A stretch of 64,000 nucleotides of DNA from Agrobacterium tumefaciens_K (lineage in GTDB: Bacteria > Pseudomonadota > Alphaproteobacteria > Rhizobiales > Rhizobiaceae), in assembly GCF_031801495.1 (NCBI RefSeq), contig NZ_JAOEGC010000002.1, positions 186,001 to 250,000 on the forward strand. Direction: 5' to 3'. Positions 1 through 8,041 of this stretch are shown here, one piece after another (positions within the stretch are counted from its first letter, which is position 1; each line of letters begins with the position of its first letter). The translations under genes and the position numbers were made by a program. The notes beneath the pieces are model-generated. The model was given only the letters and a program-made list of their open reading frames with translations, did no database searches and was not told the origin of the DNA.

Positions 1-75
1 GATTATGCGCTGTTTCCGGACGGCAGCTACTGTGGCACCACTCTGTTCTACAAGCGGATCGGCGAGAGCCTGTGA
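1..75 (+). CDS. C-terminal end of an unidentified protein (partial)
   Basis: The first frame is open from base 1 to a TGA at 73-75 and encodes the last 24 residues of a protein, ending in YKRIGESL. The gene begins outside the window. The fragment has an aromatic-, Gly- and Cys-containing stretch (FPDGSYCGTTLFYK) that recalls the C-termini of small secreted DUF995-like proteins of agrobacteria, but it is too short for a family call. It converges with the hydrolase gene that ends at 130. Confidence 0.5.
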   Translation, partial: DYALFPDGSYCGTTLFYKRIGESL

Positions 76-129
76 AGCAAAGGTATCTCCGGTTTTCCGT
101 GCAGATATGCGGCAATACGACGGCCCGTC

Positions 130-1206
130 TTACTGGCCGGGTTTCAGCGTGCGGTTGAAGGCAGAAACGATCATCGTTTCCAGTTCTTTGTGAATATCAC
201 TGCGCTCGCGGGTTCCTGCAGGTTCGCAGATCGGATCACGCTCACCGACGGATTTGAGGAACGCCGCCGCACCCGGCTTGCAAACCGGCAGGAAGCTGAA
301 GTGATCGGCCTCGTTCACCTGAGCATAGGTTGAATTCTGAACATCCTTTGCCAGCTGGTCCGACAAGACGGAGATCGGAATCTTGCCAACGCTGCCAAGA
401 TTGATGAAGGCCAGCGGAATGTCGATTTTCCTCAGACTTTCCGACGTGAACGCCACTTCCAGACCCGGATCGACAAGAACCGCCGAGCGAATGCGCTGAT
501 CGCGGTTCGATTGCTCGAAGCGTACCTTGTCGACGGTGCGCAGATCGAATTTCGGAACGCTGACCGCTTCGCCGTTCATGTAGGCTCGGCCTCCCGAAAA
601 CCACTCGCAATCCATGGAGCTGGCGTAATCCTCGCAATATTGCACATAGGCGTCCAGATCGGCGCGCGCACCGGAAATTTCCATGGCCGCACTTGCGCCG
701 AGGGAAAAGCCGAGAACGCCGATCTTGTCGGCATCGATTGCATTCGCCCAATCCTTGTTCGATGTCAGGGCGGTCACAAGGGTAGAAAGATCGTCTGTGC
801 GCTCCCAGATTTTCGGGGTGTCGGCGGGCGTGGAATCACCGCTTGTCGTGCCGGGATGGTTGGTACCCGCAACGATGAAACCTTCGCTTGCGAGTTTGGT
901 CGCGATCCATGCCATGCCTTCTGCCCGCGAACCGGAGCCGTGTGAGATCAGGACAAGCGGAAATCGCCCGCGTTTGACCTCGGCATCTTCAAGAGCCGGT
1001 GCACCTTCAAAAATCCGGTTGTCACCGGACATGACTGGCGTGCCGTTCTGTCCGGTGGACGGGTACCATATGGTTACGGCCAGATCTTTTGCCCGCGCCT
1101 GCGACGACACGGTGGTGGTCTTCAGGCCGACGGCATCGGCTGCGAAAGCAGGGTTGCAGAATAGAGAACCGGCCAAAAGGGCGGCAAGGGTGATGTTCGG
1201 TGTCAT
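130..1206 (-). CDS. Secreted alpha/beta hydrolase, dienelactone hydrolase-like
   Basis: This encodes a predicted periplasmic or secreted esterase/hydrolase of the alpha/beta fold. The start at 1206 is preferred because GAGAGG lies seven bases upstream and the protein then begins directly with a signal peptide (MTPNITLAALLAGSLF...AFAADA). An in-frame ATG at 1227 would put charged residues before the signal. The nucleophile elbow GFSLGA is in the middle of the protein, an oxyanion-type ISHGSGS motif precedes it, and NEADHFSF near the C-terminus supplies the catalytic His. The fold resembles platelet-activating-factor acetylhydrolase and dienelactone hydrolase relatives. The substrate cannot be told. 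It is divergent from the AraC-type regulator at 1310, which may control it. Confidence 0.8.
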   Translation of the reverse strand: MTPNITLAALLAGSLFCNPAFAADAVGLKTTTVSSQARAKDLAVTIWYPSTGQNGTPVMSGDNRIFEGAPALEDAEVKRGRFPLVLISHGSGSRAEGMAWIATKLASEGFIVAGTNHPGTTSGDSTPADTPKIWERTDDLSTLVTALTSNKDWANAIDADKIGVLGFSLGASAAMEISGARADLDAYVQYCEDYASSMDCEWFSGGRAYMNGEAVSVPKFDLRTVDKVRFEQSNRDQRIRSAVLVDPGLEVAFTSESLRKIDIPLAFINLGSVGKIPISVLSDQLAKDVQNSTYAQVNEADHFSFLPVCKPGAAAFLKSVGERDPICEPAGTRERSDIHKELETMIVSAFNRTLKPGQ

Positions 1207-1309
1207 GAGAGCCTCTCTGTTTGACAAATCGATGGCTCCGTTTTCTCTTATCGGCGGATAAATGCGTCCTTGATCGCGTTACAGGTCGTGCTCGAACGCG
1301 ATCTGGTTC

Positions 1310-2425
1310 ATGAAGGAAGCCATAGTCTCGTTTGCGGATACCGATGTGCTTTTCATTCCTTTGCCCTTCGTCGTTGCGCTGCTGCTGTGCCTCATGTTCA
1401 TTGTCTTCGTTCGAAGCCGAAGTGAGCTGCGAGCCAACAGGGCATTTCTTGCGTTGATCGCGCTTTGCGCCGTGCAGTCCATTCTGGTCGGTTTGCGATG
1501 GGGGTATGGCGTTGAAACGATGCGGTATGTTCTGCCGGTACTGGCGGCATGCCTGCCGCCGCTGACCTATGCGGCGTTTCACAGCCTGATCGGGATGACT
1601 CCCGCCAGCCGAAGGGCAATGCTGGCGGTTTTTGTTTCCTCGCCGCTGATCGTGCTTCTGCTGCTTCTGGTCTTTCCCCTTCTCATCGATCTCGCCCTCA
1701 TCGTCATCTTTGTCGGCTACGCGGTGGCGTTGCTGCTTCTGGCAAGAAAGGGGCCGGACGGGTTGGATGAGGCGCAGTTTGCCAGTGCCGCTTCCGCACA
1801 TCGTGCGCTGGTGATTGCAGCGTTTGCCTTGTGTGCTTCAGCTGTGTTCGACCTCCTGGTGTTTCTGGATTTTGAGTGGACACGCGGTGCAAACGCGGCG
1901 GCCCTGGTCAGCAATGCCAACCTTCTGGGTCTGCTTCTGATCGGCCTGATGGCGCTGGTGGCTGGCAACAGCAAGCCGTCTCAGCTCGTTGTTGAGTCGA
2001 TGGCGGAAGCGCCGGTCCACGCAGCACCTTCAGAGGAAGACCGGGAAATCCTCGAAAGGCTGGCGAGCCTGATGGAGGAGCAGAGGTTTTACCGCGACGA
2101 AAATCTCAATCTTTCCAGATTATCCCGTCGGCTGGGTTTACCCGTCCGGCAGATTTCGGGGGCGATCAATCGTTCTCTGGGCATCAACGTATCGCAATAT
2201 GTCAACCAGCTGCGTATCAGGGAAGCATGCCGTCTGCTCGAGGAAACGGATCAGTCCGTGACGGCGATCATGCTGTCTTCCGGGTTTCAGACAAAATCCA
2301 ACTTCAATCGCGAGTTCCGCCGCATCACGGGCATGAGTCCGGTCGCCTGGCGCGAACGCGAGGTGTGGAAGCTGGTGTCGCCAAACAGAAACGGCCATCC
2401 GGCGCAAACCGGATGGCCGTTCTGA
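1310..2425 (+). CDS. AraC-family regulator with N-terminal membrane domain
   Basis: This is a 371-residue protein. Roughly the first 220 residues are six or seven hydrophobic helices. A cytoplasmic C-terminal AraC-type DNA-binding domain (about residues 255-355) holds two helix-turn-helix units; LSRLSRRLGLPVRQISGAIN and the conserved GFQTKSNFNREFRRITGMSP signature are both visible. Such membrane-anchored AraC proteins are thought to sense a ligand at the membrane, but the signal is unknown here. The gene is divergent from the secreted hydrolase at 130-1206, a likely target. Its last codons lie inside a 13-bp perfect stem-loop. Confidence 0.85.
   Translation: MKEAIVSFADTDVLFIPLPFVVALLLCLMFIVFVRSRSELRANRAFLALIALCAVQSILVGLRWGYGVETMRYVLPVLAACLPPLTYAAFHSLIGMTPASRRAMLAVFVSSPLIVLLLLLVFPLLIDLALIVIFVGYAVALLLLARKGPDGLDEAQFASAASAHRALVIAAFALCASAVFDLLVFLDFEWTRGANAAALVSNANLLGLLLIGLMALVAGNSKPSQLVVESMAEAPVHAAPSEEDREILERLASLMEEQRFYRDENLNLSRLSRRLGLPVRQISGAINRSLGINVSQYVNQLRIREACRLLEETDQSVTAIMLSSGFQTKSNFNREFRRITGMSPVAWREREVWKLVSPNRNGHPAQTGWPF
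2390..2421. terminator. 13-bp perfect stem-loop overlapping the end of the AraC-type gene
   Basis: AACGGCCATCCGG (2390-2402) and its exact complement (2409-2421) flank a six-base loop. No long T-run follows on either strand, though the minus side has a short T stretch. It lies between the convergent regulator and TRAP binding-protein genes, so a bidirectional terminator role is likely even though part of the stem is coding. Confidence 0.6.
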
Positions 2426-2444
2426 TGAGGCATGAAATGACCGA

Positions 2445-3548
2445 TTACAGCGTGCCGTTGCGCTGCTGGATCATCATGTAGGTGTCGTAGGTGTATTCAG
2501 CGATCTGCGCCCAGAGATAGGCGTCTTTCTTGAAGGCCTGCTGGCTTTCATAGATCTTCTTGAAGCTTTCGTTCTTGGCGGAAATCTCGGCGTAGGTTTC
2601 CTGCGCTGCCTTGTGGCACACGTCGAGAATTTCCTGGCTGAACGGACGCAGGATCGCGCCCTGCGCCACCAGTTCCTTCAGAGCCTTCGGGTTGTGTGTG
2701 TCATAGCGCTCCAGCATGGAGGCGCTTCCCACTGCGCAGGCATCCTTGAGGATACGCTTGTAGTTTTCCGGCAGCTCGTTGAACTTCTGCAGGTTCACGA
2801 AGGCATGCACGGCCGGGCCACCTTCCCACCATGCCGGATAGTAGTAGTACTTTGCGACCTTGTAGAACCCGAGCTTCTGGTCGTCATATGGACCGACGAA
2901 CTCGGTAGCGTCGATCGTGCCTTTTTCCAGAGCCGCATAAACATCGCCACCGGCAATCTGCTGCGGCGTGACGCCAACCTTCTGCATAACCTGGCCGGTC
3001 AGGCCGGCAATGCGCATCTTCAGACCCTTTAGGTCATCGATGGTGTTGATTTCCTTGCGGAACCAGCCGCCCATCTGCGCACCGGTATTTCCAAGCAGGA
3101 TGGAATAGATGTTGTGCTGCGCGAGGAACTCGTTGAGCAACTCGTTGCCGCCACCCTGATTGAACCAGGCGTTGGTCTGGCGTGCATTGAGGCCGAAAGG
3201 AACGGATGTGCCAAGCGCGAAGGTCGGATCCTTGCCGACATAGTAGTAGGCGCAAGTGTGCGCCATTTCGACCGTACCTGCCGTTACCGCATCGGCTGCC
3301 TGAAGCGCCGGAACGATTTCGCCGCCGGCGAAATGCTGGATGACGAAGTTGCCGCCGGAGGCTTCCTTGACGTGATCGGCAACGATCTGACCAGCACCGA
3401 AAAGAATATCGAGCCCCTTGGTAAAAGAGGATGTCATGCGCCAGGTGATCTTGGGGTTTTCCTGCGCGATGGCCGGAGCGGCGAGGGCGGTTGCGGTCAC
3501 ACCGGCGCCAACGGCGCCTGCCTTGCGGATAAATGATCTGCGATCCAT
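2445..3548 (-). CDS. TRAP transporter substrate-binding protein, DctP/TakP family
   Basis: This is the periplasmic solute receptor of a tripartite ATP-independent transporter, probably for an organic (2-oxo)acid. The start at 3548 is chosen because the protein then begins with a twin-arginine-like signal (MDRRSFIRKAG...PAIAQ) and an AAGG-type site lies upstream. A longer frame to 3605 has no support. The 367-residue mature region shows DctP-family features such as LKGLKMRIAGLTGQVMQKVG, GGDVYAALEKGTIDATE and YYYYPAWWEGGP. This set resembles TakP, the 2-oxoacid-binding protein of Rhodobacter. No DctQ or DctM membrane gene is adjacent, so the membrane partner must be elsewhere. Confidence 0.88.
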   Translation of the reverse strand: MDRRSFIRKAGAVGAGVTATALAAPAIAQENPKITWRMTSSFTKGLDILFGAGQIVADHVKEASGGNFVIQHFAGGEIVPALQAADAVTAGTVEMAHTCAYYYVGKDPTFALGTSVPFGLNARQTNAWFNQGGGNELLNEFLAQHNIYSILLGNTGAQMGGWFRKEINTIDDLKGLKMRIAGLTGQVMQKVGVTPQQIAGGDVYAALEKGTIDATEFVGPYDDQKLGFYKVAKYYYYPAWWEGGPAVHAFVNLQKFNELPENYKRILKDACAVGSASMLERYDTHNPKALKELVAQGAILRPFSQEILDVCHKAAQETYAEISAKNESFKKIYESQQAFKKDAYLWAQIAEYTYDTYMMIQQRNGTL

Positions 3549-3721
3549 GTCGATAAGCCTTGTACGTCTGCTATTTACAGGCGAACCGCACGGTACGCCT
3601 CCCAACGGCTACTAATCATTTATCCTTGCGGCCTTCAAGAGGATATTTTTGGAAAATTGCGCCGAAAGCATGTCGCGGGTGAAGAATGTTGCGGCATCGC
3701 TGGCTCAGGGCGCCTTTCCGT

Positions 3722-4195
3722 TTACGGCGCAGTTTTTTTCAGCGCTGGATCATCCAGTGCGGGATTGTAGAAAAGCGAAAGCGTGAGACTTCTGGCAATC
3801 CTCTGCGCGGTTTCCATGAACCACGCATGCGCCTCTGCGCTGGGTGCGATGTCCGTCAGGGTGGCGGAAAACAGATCGAGCCATTGCGGAAAGAGGTCTG
3901 CGGCCATGCCGTCGACGCCGACATGGGCCTGAACCGGCTTGCCGGCGTAGCCGCCGTTCTTGAAGGCGACGGCGGACCAGAACCGCTTCATTTTTTCCAT
4001 ATGCTCTGGCCAGCGCCCGGCAAGGCGGGCGTTGAACACGGGGCCGAGCGAAGGATGTTGCAAAACGCGAGCGTAAAAGCTTTCAACGAGCAGATCGATA
4101 AAAGCAGCATCGATGCCGATGGCCGCCATGGTTTCTTCGGCCCTGCGTTGCATCTGCGCACTATGCGCCGCTTTTCCATCCAGCTGCTCTTGCAT
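3722..4195 (-). CDS. Group III truncated haemoglobin
   Basis: This 157-residue haem protein has the group III trHb pattern: FYARVLQHPSLGPVFNARL in the N-terminal half, WPEHMEKMKRFWSAVAF, a proximal-side AHVGVDG segment, and WLDLFSATLTDI. The start at 4195 has AGGAGA five to seven bases upstream; the longer frame to 4234 has none. Group III globins are usually linked to oxygen or nitric-oxide chemistry, but the role is uncertain. It is divergent from mbfA, and the intergenic space holds two Irr-type iron boxes, so its expression may also follow iron. Confidence 0.88.
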   Translation of the reverse strand: MQEQLDGKAAHSAQMQRRAEETMAAIGIDAAFIDLLVESFYARVLQHPSLGPVFNARLAGRWPEHMEKMKRFWSAVAFKNGGYAGKPVQAHVGVDGMAADLFPQWLDLFSATLTDIAPSAEAHAWFMETAQRIARSLTLSLFYNPALDDPALKKTAP

Positions 4196-4260
4196 CGCTT
4201 TCTCCTTTGCCCGGAATCTTATGATGAACCGCACATCACTACAATGCGACCTTTAGCCAT

Positions 4261-4277
4261 ATTAGAATTATTCTAAA
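4261..4277. promoter_or_regulatory. Irr-type iron control element (ICE), distal copy
   Basis: ATTAGAATTATTCTAAA contains the dyad TTAGAA-N3-TTCTAA, the form known for Irr binding sites of Rhizobiales. It lies 60 bp upstream of mbfA and 66 bp upstream of the divergent haemoglobin gene. Confidence 0.75.
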
Positions 4278-4307
4278 GAATCTTGATCATGCGGTTCCGG
4301 AGTTGTA

Positions 4308-4324
4308 TTTAGAGTTATTCTAAA
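4308..4324. promoter_or_regulatory. Irr-type iron control element (ICE), mbfA-proximal copy
   Basis: TTTAGAGTTATTCTAAA matches TTTAGAA-N3-TTCTAAA with one change. It ends 12 bases before the mbfA start codon, a position where bound Irr would block transcription or initiation. Centre-to-centre spacing to the other box is 47 bp. Confidence 0.75.
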
Positions 4325-4336
4325 AAGGTTGTTCCC

Positions 4337-5320
4337 ATGTTCCGCAGTTTTTTTTCGCTGTCCAAGCGACCGTTCTCTTCTCTGAGCGAACAGGAAATCC
4401 TGGCGCTTGCCATATCCTCGGAGGAGGATGATGCCCGGATCTACCGTTCCTACGCAGACCATCTGCGCGGTCAGTATCCGCAATCAGCCAAAGTGTTTGA
4501 CGATATGGCAGAGGTCGAGCAACGGCATCGCAATGTGCTGATCGACATGCACCGTGAACGTTTCGGGGAGACGATTCCGCTCATCCGGCGGGACCATGTC
4601 CGTGGCTTTTACGAGCGAGCACCGGACTGGCTGGTGAAGAACCTTTCACTGGACAAGATTCGCGCGCAGGCGGAGTTGATGGAAGCGCAGGCGATACGTT
4701 TCTACGACGAGGCGGTGAAACGGACGACGGATGCTTCAACACGCAAGCTGCTAGGTGATCTCGCCGAAGCGGAACGTGGCCACGAAGATATTGCGCGAAT
4801 GCTGGAGGACAGACATCTCGGTGAGGGCGAACGCTCCGAAGAAGAGGCAACTGCCAGACGCCAGTTCCTGATGACCTATGTTCAGCCCGGTCTCGCCGGA
4901 TTGATGGATGGTTCCGTTTCCACGCTGGCGCCGATCTTTGCTGCCGCTTTCGCCACGCAGGATACCTGGCAGACGTTCCTGATCGGCCTGTCGGCCTCTG
5001 TCGGCGCCGGTATCTCCATGGGCTTCACCGAAGCGGCGCACGATGACGGCAAGCTGTCCGGGCGGGGTTCTCCGTTGAAGCGCGGTCTTGCCTCCGGCAT
5101 CATGACGGCCGTCGGAGGTCTGGGGCACGCACTTCCTTATCTCATTCCGCATTTCTGGACGGCTACGGCCATCGCCGCCATCGTCGTTTTCGTGGAGCTT
5201 TGGGCGATTGCCTTTATCCAGAACCGTTTCATGGAAACGCCTTTTCTGCGGGCGGTATTCCAGGTGGTGCTGGGTGGGTCACTGGTGCTTGCCGCAGGCA
5301 TCATCATCGGTCACGGCTGA
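4337..5320 (+). CDS. mbfA: Membrane-bound ferritin MbfA (iron exporter)
   Basis: This 327-residue fusion has an N-terminal erythrin/ferritin-like four-helix domain (about residues 20-165) with repeated carboxylate motifs: EEDDARIYRSY, EVEQRHR, EAQAIRFYDEA and EAERGHEDIA. It is followed by a VIT1/CCC1-like membrane domain (about 185-327) containing SASVGAGISMGFTEA and several hydrophobic helices. In Agrobacterium and Bradyrhizobium MbfA exports iron and is repressed by Irr. The two ICE boxes just upstream fit that. The start ATG follows AAAAAGG. The gene ends before a bidirectional terminator. Confidence 0.95.
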   Translation: MFRSFFSLSKRPFSSLSEQEILALAISSEEDDARIYRSYADHLRGQYPQSAKVFDDMAEVEQRHRNVLIDMHRERFGETIPLIRRDHVRGFYERAPDWLVKNLSLDKIRAQAELMEAQAIRFYDEAVKRTTDASTRKLLGDLAEAERGHEDIARMLEDRHLGEGERSEEEATARRQFLMTYVQPGLAGLMDGSVSTLAPIFAAAFATQDTWQTFLIGLSASVGAGISMGFTEAAHDDGKLSGRGSPLKRGLASGIMTAVGGLGHALPYLIPHFWTATAIAAIVVFVELWAIAFIQNRFMETPFLRAVFQVVLGGSLVLAAGIIIGHG

Positions 5321-5344
5321 GATTGCAGGTTGTACAGGGTGAAA

Positions 5345-5376
5345 TAAAAAAGCCCGCAAAGATGCGGGCTTTTTTG
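5345..5376. terminator. Bidirectional rho-independent terminator
   Basis: AGCCCGCA (5351-5358) pairs with TGCGGGCT (5363-5370). The stem is preceded by a run of A and followed by a run of T, so it can end both mbfA and the convergent gene at 5391-6005. Confidence 0.9.
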
Positions 5377-5390
5377 GGATTTGAGATTTT

Positions 5391-6005
5391 TTATCGCAAT
5401 GCGCCAACCAGAACGTCGCGGCCATCCTCGATGGACACCCAGCGACCGGTGTTGAAAGAAGCCTGGCGCTTCAGATAGGTGTAGTTCGTATCGGTCCAGA
5501 GCTTCACGTCGTCCGAGAGGTTGTCCAGAATGAAGTCGCCATCGGTGGTGCGAAGCGTGAGAACGGCATGACCTTCGCCATCCGGCTTGCGAACGACGGT
5601 AATCAGCAGGTCGGAAACCGCAAAGCCCTTTTCGATCAGCTTCTTGCGCTTCAGAAGCACAAAATCTTCGCAATCGCCGGCCGTCGTCGGATATTCCCAG
5701 ACTTCGTCCTTGCCGTAGATTTCCTGATCCGTCATGGCGACGATGGTCGTGTTCACGGTGGCGTTGATATCGCGGATAACGCCCCAGCCGTAATCGGTCA
5801 CGCGTGGCGGCGGCGTCACCTTGCTGCGAATATTGCATTCGTCGGCGTATTTCTGACAGAACTCGTAATGTCCGATTGGTTGGGAGGTAACGCCCCCCGT
5901 CACCATGGAAGGGCTTCCCTTATTTTCCGCAGAAGCGGAGGCAGCAGTCAAAAACCCGGCGGCAACTGCGAACAGCAGCGCACGCGCCAGTCGTGCGTTC
6001 ATCAT
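5391..6005 (-). CDS. Exported transglutaminase-like cysteine peptidase (BTLCP family)
   Basis: This 204-residue protein has a cleavable signal peptide (LARALLFAVAAGFLTAASASA). It is a bacterial transglutaminase-like cysteine proteinase (formerly DUF920). The Cys-His-Asp triad is visible as GDCEDFVLLK, GEGHAVLT and DNLSDDV. Family members are often encoded beside type I secretion or adhesin systems, where they act as periplasmic proteases, but no such gene is near. The function here is inferred from the fold only. Two ATG codons in tandem (6005 and 6002) make the exact start ambiguous. Confidence 0.88.
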   Translation of the reverse strand: MMNARLARALLFAVAAGFLTAASASAENKGSPSMVTGGVTSQPIGHYEFCQKYADECNIRSKVTPPPRVTDYGWGVIRDINATVNTTIVAMTDQEIYGKDEVWEYPTTAGDCEDFVLLKRKKLIEKGFAVSDLLITVVRKPDGEGHAVLTLRTTDGDFILDNLSDDVKLWTDTNYTYLKRQASFNTGRWVSIEDGRDVLVGALR

Positions 6006-6126
6006 GAAACCCGTCCCTAAATTCTTAACGAAAGGTTAAGAGGCTTCAGGGGCGGGAGTCAATCATTAGCGATCATTCAACAACGGGACTCGTCTATTAT
6101 GGTTAAGATCGTTGCTGAAATGCCTG

Positions 6127-6912
6127 TCATGCAAGGGCTTTGACGGCGGCTAGCATCCGCTCGATATCTTGCGGACGCGAAAGCCTGTGATCGCCATCAC
6201 GGATCAGCGTCAGGACGATGTCGTCGGCTGGCAGATGCTCAAGCAGTTTCAGGGCATGGCTGTAGGGCACATCCGGATCCTCCATACCCTGCAGGATATG
6301 GACCGGACAGCCGGTGGTGATGATGCCCTTCAGGACGAGGTTTTTCCGCCCGTCTTCGATCAATGCGCGCGTGAAGATATTCGGCTCAGGGCTGTATTCC
6401 GAATGTTCCTCGAAATAGCCGCGTTCCGCGAGCGAGGTTTTTTCCGCTTCCGACAGATGCGGTTCCATCAGTTCGGCGGTGAAATCCGGCGCTGGCGCAA
6501 TAAGAACGATACCCGCAACTGAAGGAGCGCCGTCGACCTTGCGCAGTTCCTCGATCATCCGCAGCGCGATCCAGCCCCCCATCGAGGAGCCGATCAGCAC
6601 GACACGCTCCGGCGAAAAATGACGAACGACACCAAGAGCTTCTTCCAGCCAACGCGAGATCGTCCCTTTGTTGAAATCGCCGCCGGATGCGCCGTGGCCG
6701 GAATAGTCCAGCCGCAGGCAGGCCATGCCGTTTTCAGCCGCGAAGCGGTCAAGCTCGATCGCCTTGGTTCCGGACATGTCGGAACGGTAGCCGCCAAGCC
6801 AGACCAGGGTTGGAGCCTGCGGGTTCGATGTCGCAGGACGATGGATGAAAGCGATATTCCGGGCATCCTCGCCGTTACCAATCGTGATGAATTCGGCAGC
6901 TTGTTCGGCCAT
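6127..6912 (-). CDS. Alpha/beta hydrolase, ABHD10-like
   Basis: This cytoplasmic serine hydrolase has the nucleophile elbow GSSMGGW near residue 105, Asp in GMEDPDVPY and catalytic His in DGDHRLSR. The layout resembles the ABHD10/S-depalmitoylase group of alpha/beta hydrolases common in rhizobia. The ATG at 6912 is chosen because CAGGAG lies about 12 bases upstream. A tandem ATG at 6945 precedes that site and has none of its own. The gene is divergent from infC. The substrate is unknown. Confidence 0.8.
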   Translation of the reverse strand: MAEQAAEFITIGNGEDARNIAFIHRPATSNPQAPTLVWLGGYRSDMSGTKAIELDRFAAENGMACLRLDYSGHGASGGDFNKGTISRWLEEALGVVRHFSPERVVLIGSSMGGWIALRMIEELRKVDGAPSVAGIVLIAPAPDFTAELMEPHLSEAEKTSLAERGYFEEHSEYSPEPNIFTRALIEDGRKNLVLKGIITTGCPVHILQGMEDPDVPYSHALKLLEHLPADDIVLTLIRDGDHRLSRPQDIERMLAAVKALA

Positions 6913-7002
6913 GGAAATGTAATTCTCCTGATTTTGGTGCATCAACGGCGGCAGATTTGCAAAAACCGTAACAACAGGTGATCTTTCCGGGCAGATATGC
7001 TA

Positions 7003-7031
7003 TTGACTTCGCCGCGGCAATAACGACATTT
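7003..7031 (+). promoter_or_regulatory. Possible sigma-70-type promoter of infC
   Basis: TTGACT (7003-7008) and ACATTT (7026-7031) are separated by 17 bases and lie about 70 bases upstream of the infC start. The -35 is good and the -10 is weak. Confidence 0.35.
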
Positions 7032-7099
7032 CCGCCGCTTGTACCAAACAAGCTGTTTTTTGCCGACGTGATCCAGAAACAGATCAGGAGAATACGACC

Positions 7100-7636
7100 A
7101 TTCGCAGACCTTTCAAAGCCGATGCCCCCGTCAAGGAGGGCCCGCGCTCCAACCGGGAAATTCGGGTTCCCAGAGTTCAGCTTATTGATGAAGAGGGCCA
7201 GAACCTCGGCGCGATGCCGACGGATCAGGCTTTGAAGTTGGCAGAAGAGGCCGGTTTGGATCTCGTCGAGATTTCGCCGAACGCCGAGCCGCCTGTCGTG
7301 AAGATCCTCGATCTCGGCAAGCTTAAATACTCGACCCAGAAAAAGGCCGCTGAAGCGCGCAAAAAGCAGAAGATCGTTGAGGTCAAGGAAATCAAGATGC
7401 GCCCCAACATCGACACCCATGACTATGAGGTGAAGATGAAGGCGATGACCCGTTTCTTTGATGATGGCGACAAGGTTAAGGTGACGCTGAAGTTCCGTGG
7501 CCGCGAAATGGCGCACCAGGAACTCGGCATGAAGCTTCTCCTTCAGGTGAAGGAAGACACCCAGGCAATCGCCAAGGTGGAAGCCGAGCCGAAACTCGAA
7601 GGCCGCCAGATGATGATGGTGCTCGCACCGAAGTGA
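7100..7636 (+). CDS. infC: Translation initiation factor IF-3, AUU start codon
   Basis: IF-3 binds the 30S subunit and checks the initiator tRNA-start codon match. The frame extends well upstream of the first ATG (7214). The conserved N-terminal segment (RRPFKADAPVKEGPRSNREI) begins at an ATT codon at 7100, nine bases after CAGGAG. This gives the usual length of 178 residues. ATT initiation is the classic device by which IF-3 represses its own translation. The IF3-N domain is at about 15-85 and IF3-C at about 90-175 (VKEIKMRPNIDTHDYEVK). It is first in an infC-rpmI-rplT cluster. Confidence 0.96.
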   Translation: MRRPFKADAPVKEGPRSNREIRVPRVQLIDEEGQNLGAMPTDQALKLAEEAGLDLVEISPNAEPPVVKILDLGKLKYSTQKKAAEARKKQKIVEVKEIKMRPNIDTHDYEVKMKAMTRFFDDGDKVKVTLKFRGREMAHQELGMKLLLQVKEDTQAIAKVEAEPKLEGRQMMMVLAPK

Positions 7637-7648
7637 TGCGACACCGTT

Positions 7649-7681
7649 ACGGGGAAGTTTTTATTCCCCGTTGCGCTTTTT
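7649..7681 (+). terminator. Terminator or attenuator between infC and rpmI
   Basis: ACGGGGAA (7649-7656) pairs with TTCCCCGT (7664-7671) and a T-run follows at 7677-7681. It would reduce read-through from infC into the ribosomal protein genes. Confidence 0.7.
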
Positions 7682-7797
7682 CATAACTGCGGTTATAAGC
7701 GCGCGTTCCGAACGGTCCGGCAGGGCATGCCGAGGCCGTTCTTAATGCTTGAAATCAGGCCTCGTCTGCCTGGTTCATACAAAAATGGAGTAGCAAA

Positions 7798-8001
7798 ATG
7801 CCCAAGATGAAGACGAAGTCCGCTGCGAAGAAGCGGTTCAAGATCACCGCAACCGGCAAGGTTGTTGCAGCCGCCGCCGGCAAGCGCCACGGCATGATCA
7901 AGCGTACCAACAAGTTCATTCGCGACGCGCGCGGAACCATGGTTCTCGCCGAAGCTGACGGCAAGAAGGTCGTCAAGAACTACCTGCCGAACGGTCTCTA
8001 A
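7798..8001 (+). CDS. rpmI: 50S ribosomal protein bL35
   Basis: This 67-residue basic protein has the typical L35 start MPKMKTKSAAKKRFKITATG and a KRTNKFIRDARGT segment. Its length is normal. It lies between infC and rplT in the conserved order. A purine-rich site (GGAG) precedes the ATG at 7798. Confidence 0.98.
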   Translation: MPKMKTKSAAKKRFKITATGKVVAAAAGKRHGMIKRTNKFIRDARGTMVLAEADGKKVVKNYLPNGL

Positions 8002-8041
8002 GACTTTTCCGCATTTTTGGACACTTTAAGGAGATCATGAC

